Notes under the pieces: generated by a model
Told to the model about the DNA's origin: nothing
Seen by the model: only the letters and a program-made list of their open reading frames with translations
Database searches by the model: none
Shown here: piece after piece, positions 10,297 to 19,247 of the stretch
Layout: every line of letters begins with the position of its first letter
How positions within the stretch are numbered: position 1 is the first letter of the stretch
Made by a program: the position numbers and the translations under genes
Source: Dietzia cinnamea NBRC 102147
GTDB lineage: Bacteria > Actinomycetota > Actinomycetes > Mycobacteriales > Mycobacteriaceae
Direction of reading: 5' to 3'
Length of the DNA: 64,000 nt
Assembly: GCF_001571065.1 (NCBI RefSeq)
Contig: NZ_BCSW01000008.1
Location: 1-64,000 of the forward strand

Positions 10297-11937
10297 GTGG
10301 GCGATCAGACCGGGGCCCCCGTGGGGTCCGCTTCCCCCACTCCTCCTCGTCTGACCGTCGGCGGCCTCGTCTCCGGTGGCCGGTACGAGCTGCTCGAGCC
10401 GTGCGGCGGCGTCGCCGGGCAGGCGTTCTGGAAGGCCCGCGACCGGCGCCTCGACAGGTTCGTCGCCCTCACCTTCGTCGACCCCCTGCCCGGCGAGCAG
10501 CCCCCGGGCTCGGCCACCGGGGTCCTCGACCGGACCGTCGCCCTGACGTCCGTCTACTCCGACGGCCTCGCGCGCGTGCTCGACGTCATCCGCGGCCGCG
10601 CGGGCGGCATCGTCGTCACCGAGTGGATCCCGGGCCGCAGTCTCGCCGCCGCCGTCTCGGAGCCCGACCCGGATTCCGCCGTGGGCGCGGTGTGGGGCCT
10701 GTCCGACGCCGCGACCCGCGCCGAGGAGGCCGGCCTCGCCCTCGGGTTGGACTCGCCGGACCGGGTCCGCCTCACCGAGGACGGGCGCGCCGTACTGTCC
10801 TTCCCCGGAGTGCGCGAGGGCGCGGACGCCCGCGCCGACGTGCGGGGTCTGGGCGCGGTCCTCTACGCGCTGCTCACCGGGACGTGGCCGCTGCCCCTTC
10901 CCGACGGGTCCGACCGGCACGATCCGGCCGACGGGCGCCCGGGGGAGGCCCCGAGGGGCGACGACGACGAGGTCCTCGATCCCACGGTGGTCGGCGCCGG
11001 GGTCTCGCCCGAGTCCGCCGTGCTGGCGATGCGGACGCTCGACGGGTCGTCGGTGAGCTCGGCGGCCACCGTGAGGTCCATGGTTGCCGACCGCGTCGGC
11101 GGGCCGGTGCGCGCCGCGCGTGTCACCCGCCCGGTGGACCCGGACCCGGCGGGCGGGGCGTACGACGGGGCGTACGCGGGCGGGACCGCTGAGCCGTACT
11201 CCGAGCCGTACTCCGATCCGGACCCGGAGACGCAGAAGCGCCGGTGGCAGATCATGGCCGGCACCTCCGCCGCGGCGGTCGTGGTGATCGTCCTGGTCCT
11301 CACGTGGTTGCTCGGCGGCTTCGGCGGCACGAGCAACAACACGCCGTTGTCGCAACAGCTCGACGCGATCGAGCGGGCCGCCCAGGCCAGCCGGGCGTCC
11401 CAGACCACCGAACCCGCGCCGGAGGACCAGGCGGACGCCGACGCGGACACCGAGGAGACCGAGTGGGACACCCCGGACACGCCGGTCGAGGTCTCGACCG
11501 TGACGACCTGGCAGCCGGCGTCCTCGGCCGGCACGGCGGAGAACTCGGCGAGCGCGCCGAACGTGGCCGACGGTGACCGGTCCACCTCGTGGTCGAGCGA
11601 CACCTACCGCGCGCAGATCGGCGACTCGCCGTCCGCCTACAAGCCGGGCATCGGGCTGATGTTCACCCTCGACGGCGAGCAGGAGGTCCGGCGGGTGGTC
11701 CTGCACTCCGAGGACGACGACGTGCGCTTCGAGGTGCGCTCGGCGACCAGCGCGACGCCGAGCTCCCTCGACGAGACCACCCGGCTCGGGACGGGCACCG
11801 TCCGCGACGGCGAGGCGACCGTGACGATCGACGAGCCCGAGGAGTCGCGGTACCTCCTCGTGTGGATCACCCGGCTCGGCACGTCCGGTGCCCAGGCCTA
11901 CGACGCCGAGATCACCGAGGTCGAGCTCACCCGCTGA
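10297..11937 (+). CDS. Membrane pseudokinase with extracellular carbohydrate-binding-like domain (MviN C-terminal part as a separate gene)
   Basis: Residues 20-265 follow a Ser/Thr kinase fold but lack catalytic residues. The VAVK lysine position reads VALTFVD (56-62), and the HRD and DFG positions read GLDSPDRV and LSFPGVRE. One transmembrane helix follows (about 318-342). An extracytoplasmic domain (about 400-546) has a discoidin-like beta pattern (DGDRSTSWSSDTY, LVWITRLGTSGA). This matches the C-terminal half of mycobacterial MviN, whose phosphorylated pseudokinase recruits FhaA to restrain MurJ. Here it would have to act in trans. The start has GAGGAGG at 10282-10288 and GTG at 10297. Confidence 0.82.
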   Translation: MGDQTGAPVGSASPTPPRLTVGGLVSGGRYELLEPCGGVAGQAFWKARDRRLDRFVALTFVDPLPGEQPPGSATGVLDRTVALTSVYSDGLARVLDVIRGRAGGIVVTEWIPGRSLAAAVSEPDPDSAVGAVWGLSDAATRAEEAGLALGLDSPDRVRLTEDGRAVLSFPGVREGADARADVRGLGAVLYALLTGTWPLPLPDGSDRHDPADGRPGEAPRGDDDEVLDPTVVGAGVSPESAVLAMRTLDGSSVSSAATVRSMVADRVGGPVRAARVTRPVDPDPAGGAYDGAYAGGTAEPYSEPYSDPDPETQKRRWQIMAGTSAAAVVVIVLVLTWLLGGFGGTSNNTPLSQQLDAIERAAQASRASQTTEPAPEDQADADADTEETEWDTPDTPVEVSTVTTWQPASSAGTAENSASAPNVADGDRSTSWSSDTYRAQIGDSPSAYKPGIGLMFTLDGEQEVRRVVLHSEDDDVRFEVRSATSATPSSLDETTRLGTGTVRDGEATVTIDEPEESRYLLVWITRLGTSGAQAYDAEITEVELTR

Positions 11938-11987
11938 CCCGCCCGGCGCCGAGGTGGCACCCCCACCGGCCGAGGCACCGGGTTACC

Positions 11988-12605
11988 GTGACGCCCGTGA
12001 ACACCGGTGCCACCGTCACCCCCGCCCCGGCGACGACGCGTGCGTCCCTGCGGGCGGAGTCCCCGCTGACGGACGCGGAGTTGATCGACGCGCACGTCGC
12101 CGGCGATCCGGACGCGTTCTCCGCGCTCGTCCGCCGTCACTACGACTACCTGTGGCGGCTGGCCATCCGGACGTCGTTCAACCGCGATGACGCCGCGGAG
12201 GCCCTCCAGGAGGCCCTCGTCTCGGCGTACCGCAAGGCGGACACGTTCAAGCACGCCTGCCCCGTCCAGGGATGGCTCTACCGGATCGTGGTCAACGCGT
12301 GCCTGGACAAGATGCGCGCCCAACGCCTGCGTACCCATACGCAGCTCACCCCGTCACTGCACGAGCAGGTCACCCTGCGCGATCACTTCCACCAGGATCC
12401 CGCCTACGCGATCATCGTCGCCGAGGCGCTCGCGGGCCTGCCCGACGATCAGCGCGACGCCGTCGTCGTCGTCGACATGTTGCGGTGCACCGTGGCCGAG
12501 GCCAGCCACCTGCTCAACGTCCCCCCGGGCACCATCAAGAGCCGGTGCGCCCGCGGCCGCGCCAAGCTCGCCGTCCTCCTCGAGGGGGTCACCCTCACCG
12601 CGTGA
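11988..12605 (+). CDS. sigM: ECF RNA polymerase sigma factor, SigM-like
   Basis: This 205-residue ECF sigma factor has a sigma-2 region (DPDAFSALVRRHYDYLWRLA, then DDAAEALQEALVSAYRKADTF) and a sigma-4 helix-turn-helix (VAEASHLLNVPPGTIKSRCARGRAKL). Its place between the MurJ/pseudokinase genes and trxB matches mycobacterial SigM. Two GTG codons (11988 and 11997) could start it. In M. tuberculosis the next gene is the membrane anti-sigma factor RsmA. Here only 133 non-coding bases separate sigM from trxB, so the partner is missing or elsewhere. Confidence 0.88.
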   Translation: MTPVNTGATVTPAPATTRASLRAESPLTDAELIDAHVAGDPDAFSALVRRHYDYLWRLAIRTSFNRDDAAEALQEALVSAYRKADTFKHACPVQGWLYRIVVNACLDKMRAQRLRTHTQLTPSLHEQVTLRDHFHQDPAYAIIVAEALAGLPDDQRDAVVVVDMLRCTVAEASHLLNVPPGTIKSRCARGRAKLAVLLEGVTLTA

Positions 12606-12626
12606 GGGGGAGACCGGGGACACTGG

Positions 12627-12654
12627 GGGAACAAGCCGCCCCACCCGCGTGTTG
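12627..12654 (+). promoter_or_regulatory. SigH/SigR-type thiol-stress promoter before trxB-trxA
   Basis: GGGAAC at 12627-12632 is followed after exactly 18 bases by GTTG at 12651-12654. This fits the GGGAA(T/C)-N18-GTT promoter of the actinobacterial oxidative-stress sigma factors SigR and SigH, whose classic targets are the trxBA genes. The trxB ATG lies 85 bp further on, preceded by GAGGAG. Function is inferred from spacing and context. Confidence 0.6.
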
Positions 12655-12738
12655 AGCCCTGGTGAGTAGGCCTGACACGGTGGTGCAGGTCCGCCACCCT
12701 CCCCATCGACCGCCCACCCCGAGGAGCCCCGAGAACTC

Positions 12739-13671
12739 ATGAGCGACACCGTCCACGACGTCATCATCGTCGGATCCGGCCCGGCCGGCTACACCGCCGC
12801 CATCTACTCCGCGCGGGCCGAGCTCAAGCCGGTGGTCTTCGAGGGGTCGCAGTTCGGTGGTGCGCTCATGACCACCACCGACGTGGAGAATTTCCCGGGC
12901 TTCGCCGAGGGCATGATGGGCCCCGACCTCATGATGCAGATGCGCGAGCAGGCCGAGCGGTTCGGCGCCGACCTCCGGATGGAGGACGTCACGTCGATGG
13001 ACCTGGCCGGCGACGTGAAGATCGTCCGCGTCGGCGAGGAGGAGCACCGTGCCCGCGCCGTCATCCTCGCGATGGGCGCGGCCGCCCGCTACCTCGGCGT
13101 CCCGGGGGAGCAGGAGTACCTCGGCCGCGGCGTGAGCTCCTGCGCCACCTGCGACGGCTTCTTCTTCCGCGACAAGCCCATCGTGGTGGTCGGCGGCGGC
13201 GACTCGGCCATGGAGGAGGCGACCTTCCTCACCAAGTTCGGCTCCTCGGTGACCATCGTTCATCGCCGCGAGGAGTTCCGCGCGTCGAAGATCATGCTCG
13301 AGCGGGCCCGCGAGAACGAGAAGATCTCCTTCATCCTCAACACGACCGTCGACCAGGTCGTCGCCGGCAGCACCGGCTCGGTCGAGAAGCTGTGCCTGCG
13401 CAACACGGTCACCGGAGAGACGAGTGAGCTCGAGACCGCCGCGATGTTCGTGGCGATCGGCCACGACCCGCGGTCGGAGCTCGTGCGCGACCAGGTCGAG
13501 GTGGACGAGGACGGCTACGTCCTCACCGGCCAGACCACCGCCACCTCCATCCCCGGGGTCTTCGCCTGCGGCGATCTCGTCGACAAGCGCTACCGCCAGG
13601 CCATCACCGCCGCCGGTTCCGGCTGCTCGGCGTCGATCGACGCCGAGCGTTGGCTCGCCGAGCAGGCCTGA
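12739..13671 (+). CDS. trxB: Thioredoxin reductase (NADPH)
   Basis: This 310-residue low-molecular-weight flavoprotein uses NADPH to reduce thioredoxin. It has an FAD dinucleotide fold (GSGPAG, residues 12-17), a redox-active CATC pair (C135 and C138), an NADPH fold ([13 protein letters not shown], around 150-162) and a C-terminal FAD motif ([20 protein letters not shown]). All catalytic residues are present. It is followed 38 bp later by trxA, and the pair likely forms one transcript from the thiol-stress promoter at 12627. Confidence 0.96.
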   Translation: MSDTVHDVIIVGSGPAGYTAAIYSARAELKPVVFEGSQFGGALMTTTDVENFPGFAEGMMGPDLMMQMREQAERFGADLRMEDVTSMDLAGDVKIVRVGEEEHRARAVILAMGAAARYLGVPGEQEYLGRGVSSCATCDGFFFRDKPIVVVGGGDSAMEEATFLTKFGSSVTIVHRREEFRASKIMLERARENEKISFILNTTVDQVVAGSTGSVEKLCLRNTVTGETSELETAAMFVAIGHDPRSELVRDQVEVDEDGYVLTGQTTATSIPGVFACGDLVDKRYRQAITAAGSGCSASIDAERWLAEQA

Positions 13672-13709
13672 CCCCAGCCACCCGAACCTCCACCGAAAGG
13701 ACCGCCATC

Positions 13710-14054
13710 ATGGCCGACACCCCCAACATCGTCGACGTCACCGAGGCCGACTTCGCCGACGCCGTCCTCGCCGCCAGCGCCTCCAAGCCGGTGCTCGTGG
13801 ACTTCTGGGCCACCTGGTGCCGCCCGTGCACCATGATGGCGCCGGTCCTCAACGAACTCGCGGGCGCCGAGGCCGACAAGCTCACGGTCGCCAAGGTGGA
13901 CGTCGAGGCCAACCAGGAGCTGGCCGCCGAGTACCAGATCACCGCGATCCCCGCGCTCCTGCTGTTCTCCGAGGGACAGCCCGTGAAGCGCCTCACCGGC
14001 GCGAAGTCCAAGTCGGCCCTGCGCTCGGAGCTCAGCGACGTCCTGGGTTCCTGA
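13710..14054 (+). CDS. trxA: Thioredoxin with variant WCRPC active site
   Basis: This 114-residue thioredoxin has the normal fold markers: VLVDFWATWC, a cis-Pro in AIPALLLF, and the buried Asp in VDFWA. The active site is W36-C37-R38-P39-C40, where nearly all bacterial thioredoxins have WCGPC. The ATG at 13710 has GAAAGG upstream (13695-13700). It is probably reduced by the TrxB encoded just upstream. An in-frame ATG at 13650 lies inside trxB and is not the likely start. Confidence 0.93.
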   Translation: MADTPNIVDVTEADFADAVLAASASKPVLVDFWATWCRPCTMMAPVLNELAGAEADKLTVAKVDVEANQELAAEYQITAIPALLLFSEGQPVKRLTGAKSKSALRSELSDVLGS

Positions 14055-14181
14055 GGGTCCCGCAAGAATCTGCTGAAAGACCCCCTGAGCCGTCCCCCGC
14101 CGCGCGGCGCGGAAACGGCACTCGGGTGGGTGAGGCGGTAAGTTCATTCGAGTACGTAACTCGAGAGAGCGGGAGGAACCC

Positions 14182-15372
14182 ATGGCGTGGAGGCGTGGTG
14201 ACCGCGGGCCCGAGGTGGCCGCGATCCGGGCCACCCTCGCTGGGATGGGCCTGCTTCACAACATCGATTCGGTCGGGGTCACCGAGCCGGAGACCGGCTC
14301 GGTCCTCGCCCGGACCGACGCGGTGTTCGACGCCGATCTCGAGACGGCCGTTCTGGCCTTCCAGCAGGCCCGTGGGCTGATCTCCGACGGGATCGTGGGT
14401 CCGGCGACCCAGGCCGCCCTCGACGACGCCAGCCACGTCCTGGGGACGCGGGATCTGAGCTACATCGTCTCCAAGCCCATGGCCGGGGACGACGTCGCCC
14501 AGCTCCAGCGCCGGCTCGGGGAGCTCGGTTTCTACGCCGGTCTCGTCGACGGGACCTTCGGCGCCCTCACCCACGCTGCGGTCACCGACTTCCAGCGGGA
14601 CTGCGCCCTCGAGGCGGACGGCGTCGTGGGTGCCGAGACCCTCGACACCATCAACCGCTTCTCCACCCTCTTCAAGGGCGGCGACATGGCGTCCCTCGTG
14701 GAGACGGAGCGCGCCCGCACCTCCGGTCCGATGCTCGCCGGCAAGCGGATCGTGCTCGATCCCGGCCCCAGCGGGTCCGAGAACCCGATCCGCATCGAGA
14801 CCCCGAACGGAACGATCACGGATGCCGAGCTCCTGTGGGACATCACCCGCCGACTCTCCGAGCGGATGAACCAGGCCGGCGTGGAGGTCTTCCTCTCGCG
14901 GCCCGAGGCGATGATCCCCACCGATCCCGAGCGCGCGGAGATCGCCAACGCGTTCAACGCCGACCTCGTGATCTCCCTGCGGCTCGACCGGCATCCCAAT
15001 CCCGTGGGCAACGGGGTCGCGACCTTCTACTTCGGTAACTCGCTGGGCGCGGAGTCCATGCTCGGTGAGGCTCTGTCGGGATTCATCCAGCGGGAGATCG
15101 TCAGCCGCACCGAGCTGCGGGACTGCCGCACCCACGGCCGCAGCTGGCCACTGCTGCGGATGACCCGTATGCCGTCCGTGCAGATCTACCTCGGGTACGC
15201 ACACAACGCCGGCGACCTCGCCATCCTGGGGGACCGCGACGCGCAGGACACGATCATCGATTCGATCCTCGTGGGCGTCAAGCGCCTCTATCTACTCGAC
15301 GAGGACGACCATCCCACCGGGTCTATGTCCGTCGACGACCTCATCGACTACGAGCAGCGCCAGCGCAGCTGA
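14182..15372 (+). CDS. cwlM: CwlM-like peptidoglycan-binding protein with degenerate amidase_3 domain
   Basis: Two peptidoglycan-binding repeats (residues about 5-80 and 95-165, each with a FQxxxGL/DGxVG-type core) precede an amidase_3 fold. Zinc and catalytic residues are altered. The DPGHGG motif reads LDPGPSGSEN, losing the first His. The catalytic Glu position in the final PxVxVExGF motif reads PSVQIYLGYAHN. Mycobacterial CwlM is likewise not an effective hydrolase; it is phosphorylated and stimulates MurA, and it sits directly after trxC there. There is no signal peptide, which fits a cytoplasmic regulator. A GGAGGAACCC ribosome site precedes the ATG. Confidence 0.85.
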   Translation: MAWRRGDRGPEVAAIRATLAGMGLLHNIDSVGVTEPETGSVLARTDAVFDADLETAVLAFQQARGLISDGIVGPATQAALDDASHVLGTRDLSYIVSKPMAGDDVAQLQRRLGELGFYAGLVDGTFGALTHAAVTDFQRDCALEADGVVGAETLDTINRFSTLFKGGDMASLVETERARTSGPMLAGKRIVLDPGPSGSENPIRIETPNGTITDAELLWDITRRLSERMNQAGVEVFLSRPEAMIPTDPERAEIANAFNADLVISLRLDRHPNPVGNGVATFYFGNSLGAESMLGEALSGFIQREIVSRTELRDCRTHGRSWPLLRMTRMPSVQIYLGYAHNAGDLAILGDRDAQDTIIDSILVGVKRLYLLDEDDHPTGSMSVDDLIDYEQRQRS

Positions 15373-15450
15373 GCCCCGCGGCTCGCCCGGCACACGCATT
15401 CACGCGCTACCAGGCTCGCCCGGCACGTACTACCCGGCCCCGGCCGGACC

Positions 15451-16113
15451 TCACGCCCGGGCCGACGCCCCCGACAACACGCCGACTCGGCGGGTGGCGA
15501 AGCCGTGCTCCGCGAACAGCTGATCGAGGGCGCGCTCGACGTCCGCCTTCCACAGGTGCTCGCTCTGGATATCGAGCCGGAGCCTTGGATGGGTCTCGTG
15601 CGGCGCGATGATGGTGAACCCGTGCTCGATGAGGAAGCTCGTCGCCGGCACGCACGAGTCCGCGCCGCACGTGTCACGTGACGCTATCTCGCCCGTGTCC
15701 TCGGACGTCACCCCGAAGGCCTCGATGGCCTTGATGCCGCGACTCCGCAGGTCCACCACGACCGCGTCGAGGAGCGAGGTGAGGACTCCGGCGGGGGCGC
15801 CATCCTCGACGCTCATCCCCGCCAGGAGGATCGCGTCGGCGCCGACCGGTGAGGTCGGGAAGCAGGACGCTCGGGGGATCATCCCCGGGGGCGCGTAGAA
15901 CGCCGCCGCCGCGGGCTTGTCGGCGGCCCGGGCGATCTGTCCGCACACGCCCCACTCGAGCGAGACGTGGGAAATCCACGCCTCCTTCTCGAACTCCGGA
16001 TCCCCGGGGGAGCCACTCGTCGACTCGCCGTCCGTCTGCCAATAGACGCAACGCCGGGCCCGCGGGCCGAGATGGTCCACGGCGGACAGGTCCAACGAAC
16101 GAATCGAGATCAT
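15451..16113 (-). CDS. GNAT-type acetyltransferase-like protein (Rv3916c-like)
   Basis: This 220-residue protein is co-transcribed with parA and parB. Its ATG overlaps the parB stop (ATGA). A central strand-helix region ([37 protein letters not shown]) resembles the acetyl-CoA-binding core of GNAT enzymes, followed by [22 protein letters not shown]. The family sits downstream of parB in mycobacteria as well (Rv3916c). The acceptor is unknown, and the GNAT call rests on fold pattern and synteny. Confidence 0.65.
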   Translation of the reverse strand: MISIRSLDLSAVDHLGPRARRCVYWQTDGESTSGSPGDPEFEKEAWISHVSLEWGVCGQIARAADKPAAAAFYAPPGMIPRASCFPTSPVGADAILLAGMSVEDGAPAGVLTSLLDAVVVDLRSRGIKAIEAFGVTSEDTGEIASRDTCGADSCVPATSFLIEHGFTIIAPHETHPRLRLDIQSEHLWKADVERALDQLFAEHGFATRRVGVLSGASARA

Positions 16114-17282
16114 CGTGTCGTACCGGTCGACCCGCCCTCGAGTAGAGAGAGGACACGCGCCAGGTCGTCCGCGTCCCCGACATCGATCGTGATGCGGCCC
16201 TTGCGGCGACCCATCGTCACCGACACCGAGGTCTCGAAGCGGTCGGACAGTCGACCGGCCACCGCCTCGAGCTCGGGGTCCTTCCGACGACCGCGGGGAG
16301 CGGGCTTCGGCTTCTCCTCGACATCTCCGGCATCACGGTTGGCCAGAGTGACGATCTCCTCCGTGGCGCGGACGGATAAGCCCTCCGCGACGATCCTCGC
16401 GGCGAGCTCGTCCTGCGCGGCCGCGCCCGCCTCCAGCCCGAGGAGCGCGCGGGCGTGCCCTGCGGACAGGACGCCTGCCGCAACCCTGCGCTGGACCGCC
16501 GTGGGGAGCTGGAGGAGACGGATACTGTTCGTGATGGCCGGCCTGGACCGCCCGATCCGGTTGGCGAGCTCGGACTGCGTCACGTTGAACTCGTCGAGCA
16601 GCTGCTGGTACGCGGCTGCCTCCTCCACGGGATTGAGCTGCACTCGGTGGATGTTCTCGAGCAGGGCGTCGCGGAGGAGGTCGTCGTCCTCCGTCTGACG
16701 GACGATCGCGGGGATCGTCGCCAGCTCGGCCCGCTGGCTCGCGCGCCAGCGGCGCTCGCCCATGATGAGCTGATACCGGCCGCCGGACATCTCACGGACG
16801 ACAATCGGCTGCAGTAGGCCGAACTCCTTCACGGAGTGCGCGAGTTCGGCGAGCGCCTCTTCGTCGAAGTAGGTCCGCGGCTGCTTGGGGTTCGGGTCGA
16901 TGTCGCTCGGCGAGATCTCCCGGTAGACCGCGCCCGGATCGACCAGGTCAGCGGTTTCACGTGAAACCTCGTTCGTACGCTCGCCGCGATCGCCGGTCGG
17001 CGTTTCACGTGAAACAGCGCCCCGCTCACGACCCCCTCCTGCGGACGCCGAGGATTCGGCGCGGCCCGCACGGGACACTCCGGCATCGCCGGCGGACTCC
17101 GCCGGCGCCGCGGTATCCGCAGCCGCGCGACGGGGGCGCGGGGGAGAGGTACGGGGACCGCCGGCGCGGGGGCCCAGGATCACGTCGGCCGCGTCGCTAC
17201 CGAGCCGCGGGCCGTCCTCGGGTCCGGTCGGGATCAGGGCCGCCAGCCCACGTCCGAGACCACCCTTGCGTTGCTGACTCAT
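16110..17282 (-). CDS. parB: Chromosome partitioning protein ParB
   Basis: This is a 390-residue CTPase/DNA-clamp protein that loads at parS and spreads to organise the origin. Visible are the ParB N domain ([20 protein letters not shown]), the CTP-binding GERRWRAS box, the [19 protein letters not shown] helix, a helix-turn-helix ([26 protein letters not shown]) and a C-terminal dimerisation domain. The disordered N-terminal region contains two parS sites in its own DNA (16953-16968 and 17001-17016). Both are read as VSRET. It overlaps parA and the GNAT gene by four bases each. Confidence 0.96.
   Translation of the reverse strand: MSQQRKGGLGRGLAALIPTGPEDGPRLGSDAADVILGPRAGGPRTSPPRPRRAAADTAAPAESAGDAGVSRAGRAESSASAGGGRERGAVSRETPTGDRGERTNEVSRETADLVDPGAVYREISPSDIDPNPKQPRTYFDEEALAELAHSVKEFGLLQPIVVREMSGGRYQLIMGERRWRASQRAELATIPAIVRQTEDDDLLRDALLENIHRVQLNPVEEAAAYQQLLDEFNVTQSELANRIGRSRPAITNSIRLLQLPTAVQRRVAAGVLSAGHARALLGLEAGAAAQDELAARIVAEGLSVRATEEIVTLANRDAGDVEEKPKPAPRGRRKDPELEAVAGRLSDRFETSVSVTMGRRKGRITIDVGDADDLARVLSLLEGGSTGTTR
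16953..16968. promoter_or_regulatory. parS site inside parB
   Basis: GGTTTCACGTGAAACC is a perfect 16-bp palindrome containing the 14-bp core of the conserved bacterial parS (TGTTTCACGTGAAACA). It lies within the ParB reading frame. Confidence 0.92.
17001..17016. promoter_or_regulatory. parS site inside parB (second)
   Basis: CGTTTCACGTGAAACA holds the full 14-bp palindromic parS core, 48 bp from the previous copy and also inside parB. Confidence 0.92.
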
Positions 17283-18283
17283 CGACTCTCCTCCGGACGC
17301 GATTCGTCCGCGCTCATGCCGGGGGCGGGGGTGCCCACCAACTCGTCAGTCGTCGTATCGCCACCCGGGCTACTCGCCCCCCGGTCGTCCGGCCCCCGGT
17401 CGCTTGCGCGCCGGCTGGTGACGCCCCGGCCGTTGATCTCGCGGGCGGCGTCGAGGTAGGCCAGGGCACCTCGGGATCCCGCGTCGTACTGGAGAATGGT
17501 CATCCCGAAACCCGGCGCCTCCGACACCTTGACGCTCCGAGGGATGACCGTCCGCAGCACCGTGTCGCCGAAGTGGTTCCGTACCTCGCCCGCGACCTGC
17601 TCGGCCAGCTTGGTCCGGCCGTCATACATGGTGAGCATGATGGTCGAGATCTCGAGCTCGGTGTTGAGGTGCTGCTGAATCAGCTCGACGTTGCGCAGCA
17701 GCTGCCCCACACCCTCCAGTGCGTAGTACTCGCACTGGATGGGGATGAGCATCTCGCTCGCGGCCACCATCGCGTTAACGGTGAGCAGGCCCAGGGAGGG
17801 CGGGCAGTCGAGGAAGACGTAGTCGATCCCGAGCAGCCGGAGATCGTCGGGGTGAAGGACCTCGGCCAGTCGCCGCTCCCGGTGGGGTAGGCCGACGAGC
17901 TCGATCTCCGAGCCCGCGAGATCGATGGTCGCGGGGATGCAGTACAGCTGCTCGGCGTGCGGGCTCTTCTGCATGAGGTCCTCGATCGAGGCCTCCCACA
18001 TCAGCAGCTCGTAGCTCGACGGCGTCCCCTCGCGGTGGTCCACACCGAGAGCCGTGCTCGCATTCCCCTGGGGGTCCATGTCGATGACGAGGACACCGAG
18101 CCCACCGAGAGCCAGAGCTGCAGCGAGATTGACGGTGGACGTCGTCTTCCCGACGCCGCCCTTCTGGTTGGCGATCGTGATGATGCGCGGCGTCTCAGGC
18201 CGGGGGAGCGTGGGGGCATCCCCGTGGAGCACCTCGTTCGCCTGCCTCGCAGCCGCGAAAATCGGGGTCTCGTCGTCGGACAT
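17279..18283 (-). CDS. parA: Chromosome partitioning ATPase ParA
   Basis: This 334-residue Walker-type ATPase pulls ParB-parS complexes. The deviant Walker A motif KGGVGKTT lies at residues 41-48. It is followed by the MDPQGNAST switch, [15 protein letters not shown] (Walker B) and [13 protein letters not shown]. The N-terminal 30 residues and the C-terminal 50 residues are disordered. The parB start overlaps its stop. A parS site lies 64 bp upstream of its start. Confidence 0.96.
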   Translation of the reverse strand: MSDDETPIFAAARQANEVLHGDAPTLPRPETPRIITIANQKGGVGKTTSTVNLAAALALGGLGVLVIDMDPQGNASTALGVDHREGTPSSYELLMWEASIEDLMQKSPHAEQLYCIPATIDLAGSEIELVGLPHRERRLAEVLHPDDLRLLGIDYVFLDCPPSLGLLTVNAMVAASEMLIPIQCEYYALEGVGQLLRNVELIQQHLNTELEISTIMLTMYDGRTKLAEQVAGEVRNHFGDTVLRTVIPRSVKVSEAPGFGMTILQYDAGSRGALAYLDAAREINGRGVTSRRASDRGPDDRGASSPGGDTTTDELVGTPAPGMSADESRPEESR

Positions 18284-18346
18284 CCGTCACCTTTCGACTT
18301 CCATCATGGACACCGGCGGTGCAGCATCCGCTGCCCGTGGAGTCAG

Positions 18347-18362
18347 TGTTTCACGTGAAACC
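18347..18362. promoter_or_regulatory. parS site upstream of parA
   Basis: TGTTTCACGTGAAACC matches the parS consensus at 15 of 16 positions and lies in the parA-rsmG gap, where ParB binding could also affect parA transcription. Confidence 0.93.
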
Positions 18363-18393
18363 GACACGATCCCGGGCCGGATGCCCGGGCCGG

Positions 18394-19113
18394 TCACCGG
18401 ACGCGTCGTCCTCCCCCGCGAGATCGCGAGCCACGGTGTCCCATCCTAGTCGCCAGACTGCCGATCACCAGTCTCGTCGGCTCCGCATCGGGGGCGGCCA
18501 CGGTCTCGACGCGAAGCCCCTCGAAACCGAGCGTGGCGAGCGTCCCGCGATCCCGCTCGACCTCGTCTGCCGCGGACTCACCCTTCAGCGCGACCATTCG
18601 CCCGCCGACCCGGAGTAGGGGAGCGGACCACCCGGCCAGCTTGGCCAGCGGCGCGACCGCGCGGGACGTCACGACGTCGGCATTCCCCGCCGTCGCGATG
18701 ACGGCCTTCTCCTCCGCCCGGCCACGCACCACTCGCACGTCGATACCGAGCTCGTCGATGATCTCCTCGAGGAACGTCACGCGCCGCAGCAGTGGTTCCA
18801 CGAGCGTCACGCGGAGATCCGGTCGGGCGAGAGCGATCGGGATCCCGGGCAGGCCGGCGCCGCTGCCGATGTCCACGACCGCCTCCCCGTCCTCGAGCGC
18901 AGACGCCGCCGCAGCCGAGTTGAGGACGTGCCGATCCCACAGACGGGGACGCTCCCGCGGCCCCATCAGACCGCGCTCCAGTCCCGCGGTTCCGAGGAAC
19001 TCGACGTACCGGATCGCCAGTGGGAGACGCTCGCCGAACACGTCCGCGGCGCCTGCGGGCACGCCGCCCAGGCCGCTGTCACGTGTCGTTTCGTTAGTGG
19101 TGTCGTCGGTCAT
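18394..19113 (-). CDS. rsmG: 16S rRNA (guanine-527-N7) methyltransferase RsmG
   Basis: This 239-residue SAM-dependent methyltransferase modifies G527 of 16S rRNA. The SAM motif [16 protein letters not shown] and the downstream [15 protein letters not shown] are intact, as are RAEE and TSRAVAPL. The C-terminal tail is short and arginine-rich. It lies between parA and jag, the standard actinobacterial arrangement. A parS site (19146-19161) lies just upstream. Confidence 0.95.
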   Translation of the reverse strand: MTDDTTNETTRDSGLGGVPAGAADVFGERLPLAIRYVEFLGTAGLERGLMGPRERPRLWDRHVLNSAAAASALEDGEAVVDIGSGAGLPGIPIALARPDLRVTLVEPLLRRVTFLEEIIDELGIDVRVVRGRAEEKAVIATAGNADVVTSRAVAPLAKLAGWSAPLLRVGGRMVALKGESAADEVERDRGTLATLGFEGLRVETVAAPDAEPTRLVIGSLATRMGHRGSRSRGGGRRVR

Positions 19114-19145
19114 GGCGTTGCGCTACCTCCATCGGGCCCAGGCCC

Positions 19146-19161
19146 GGTTTCACGTGAAACA
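19146..19161. promoter_or_regulatory. parS site upstream of rsmG
   Basis: GGTTTCACGTGAAACA contains the perfect 14-bp core. It is the fourth and most origin-proximal copy seen, between rsmG and jag. Confidence 0.93.
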
Positions 19162-19196
19162 TCGAACTACATCGTTGTCATTCTTCCCCGGACACG

Positions 19197-19234
19197 CGAC
19201 AGGGGTGCGAGCCGCTCGACTCGCACCCCTGTCG
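19197..19234 (-). terminator. Strong hairpin downstream of jag
   Basis: A perfect 15-bp stem (19197-19211 with 19220-19234) and an 8-nt loop lie 13 bp after the jag stop on the minus strand. There is no U-run after it, as is common for actinobacterial terminators. Confidence 0.65.
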
Positions 19235-19247
19235 GGTCCTCATCGCC

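Noticed and set aside
8287-11706. 1139-residue minus-strand frame opposite murJ and the pseudokinase
   Set aside because: It is Arg/His/Gly-rich with no domain, and complementary to two real genes.
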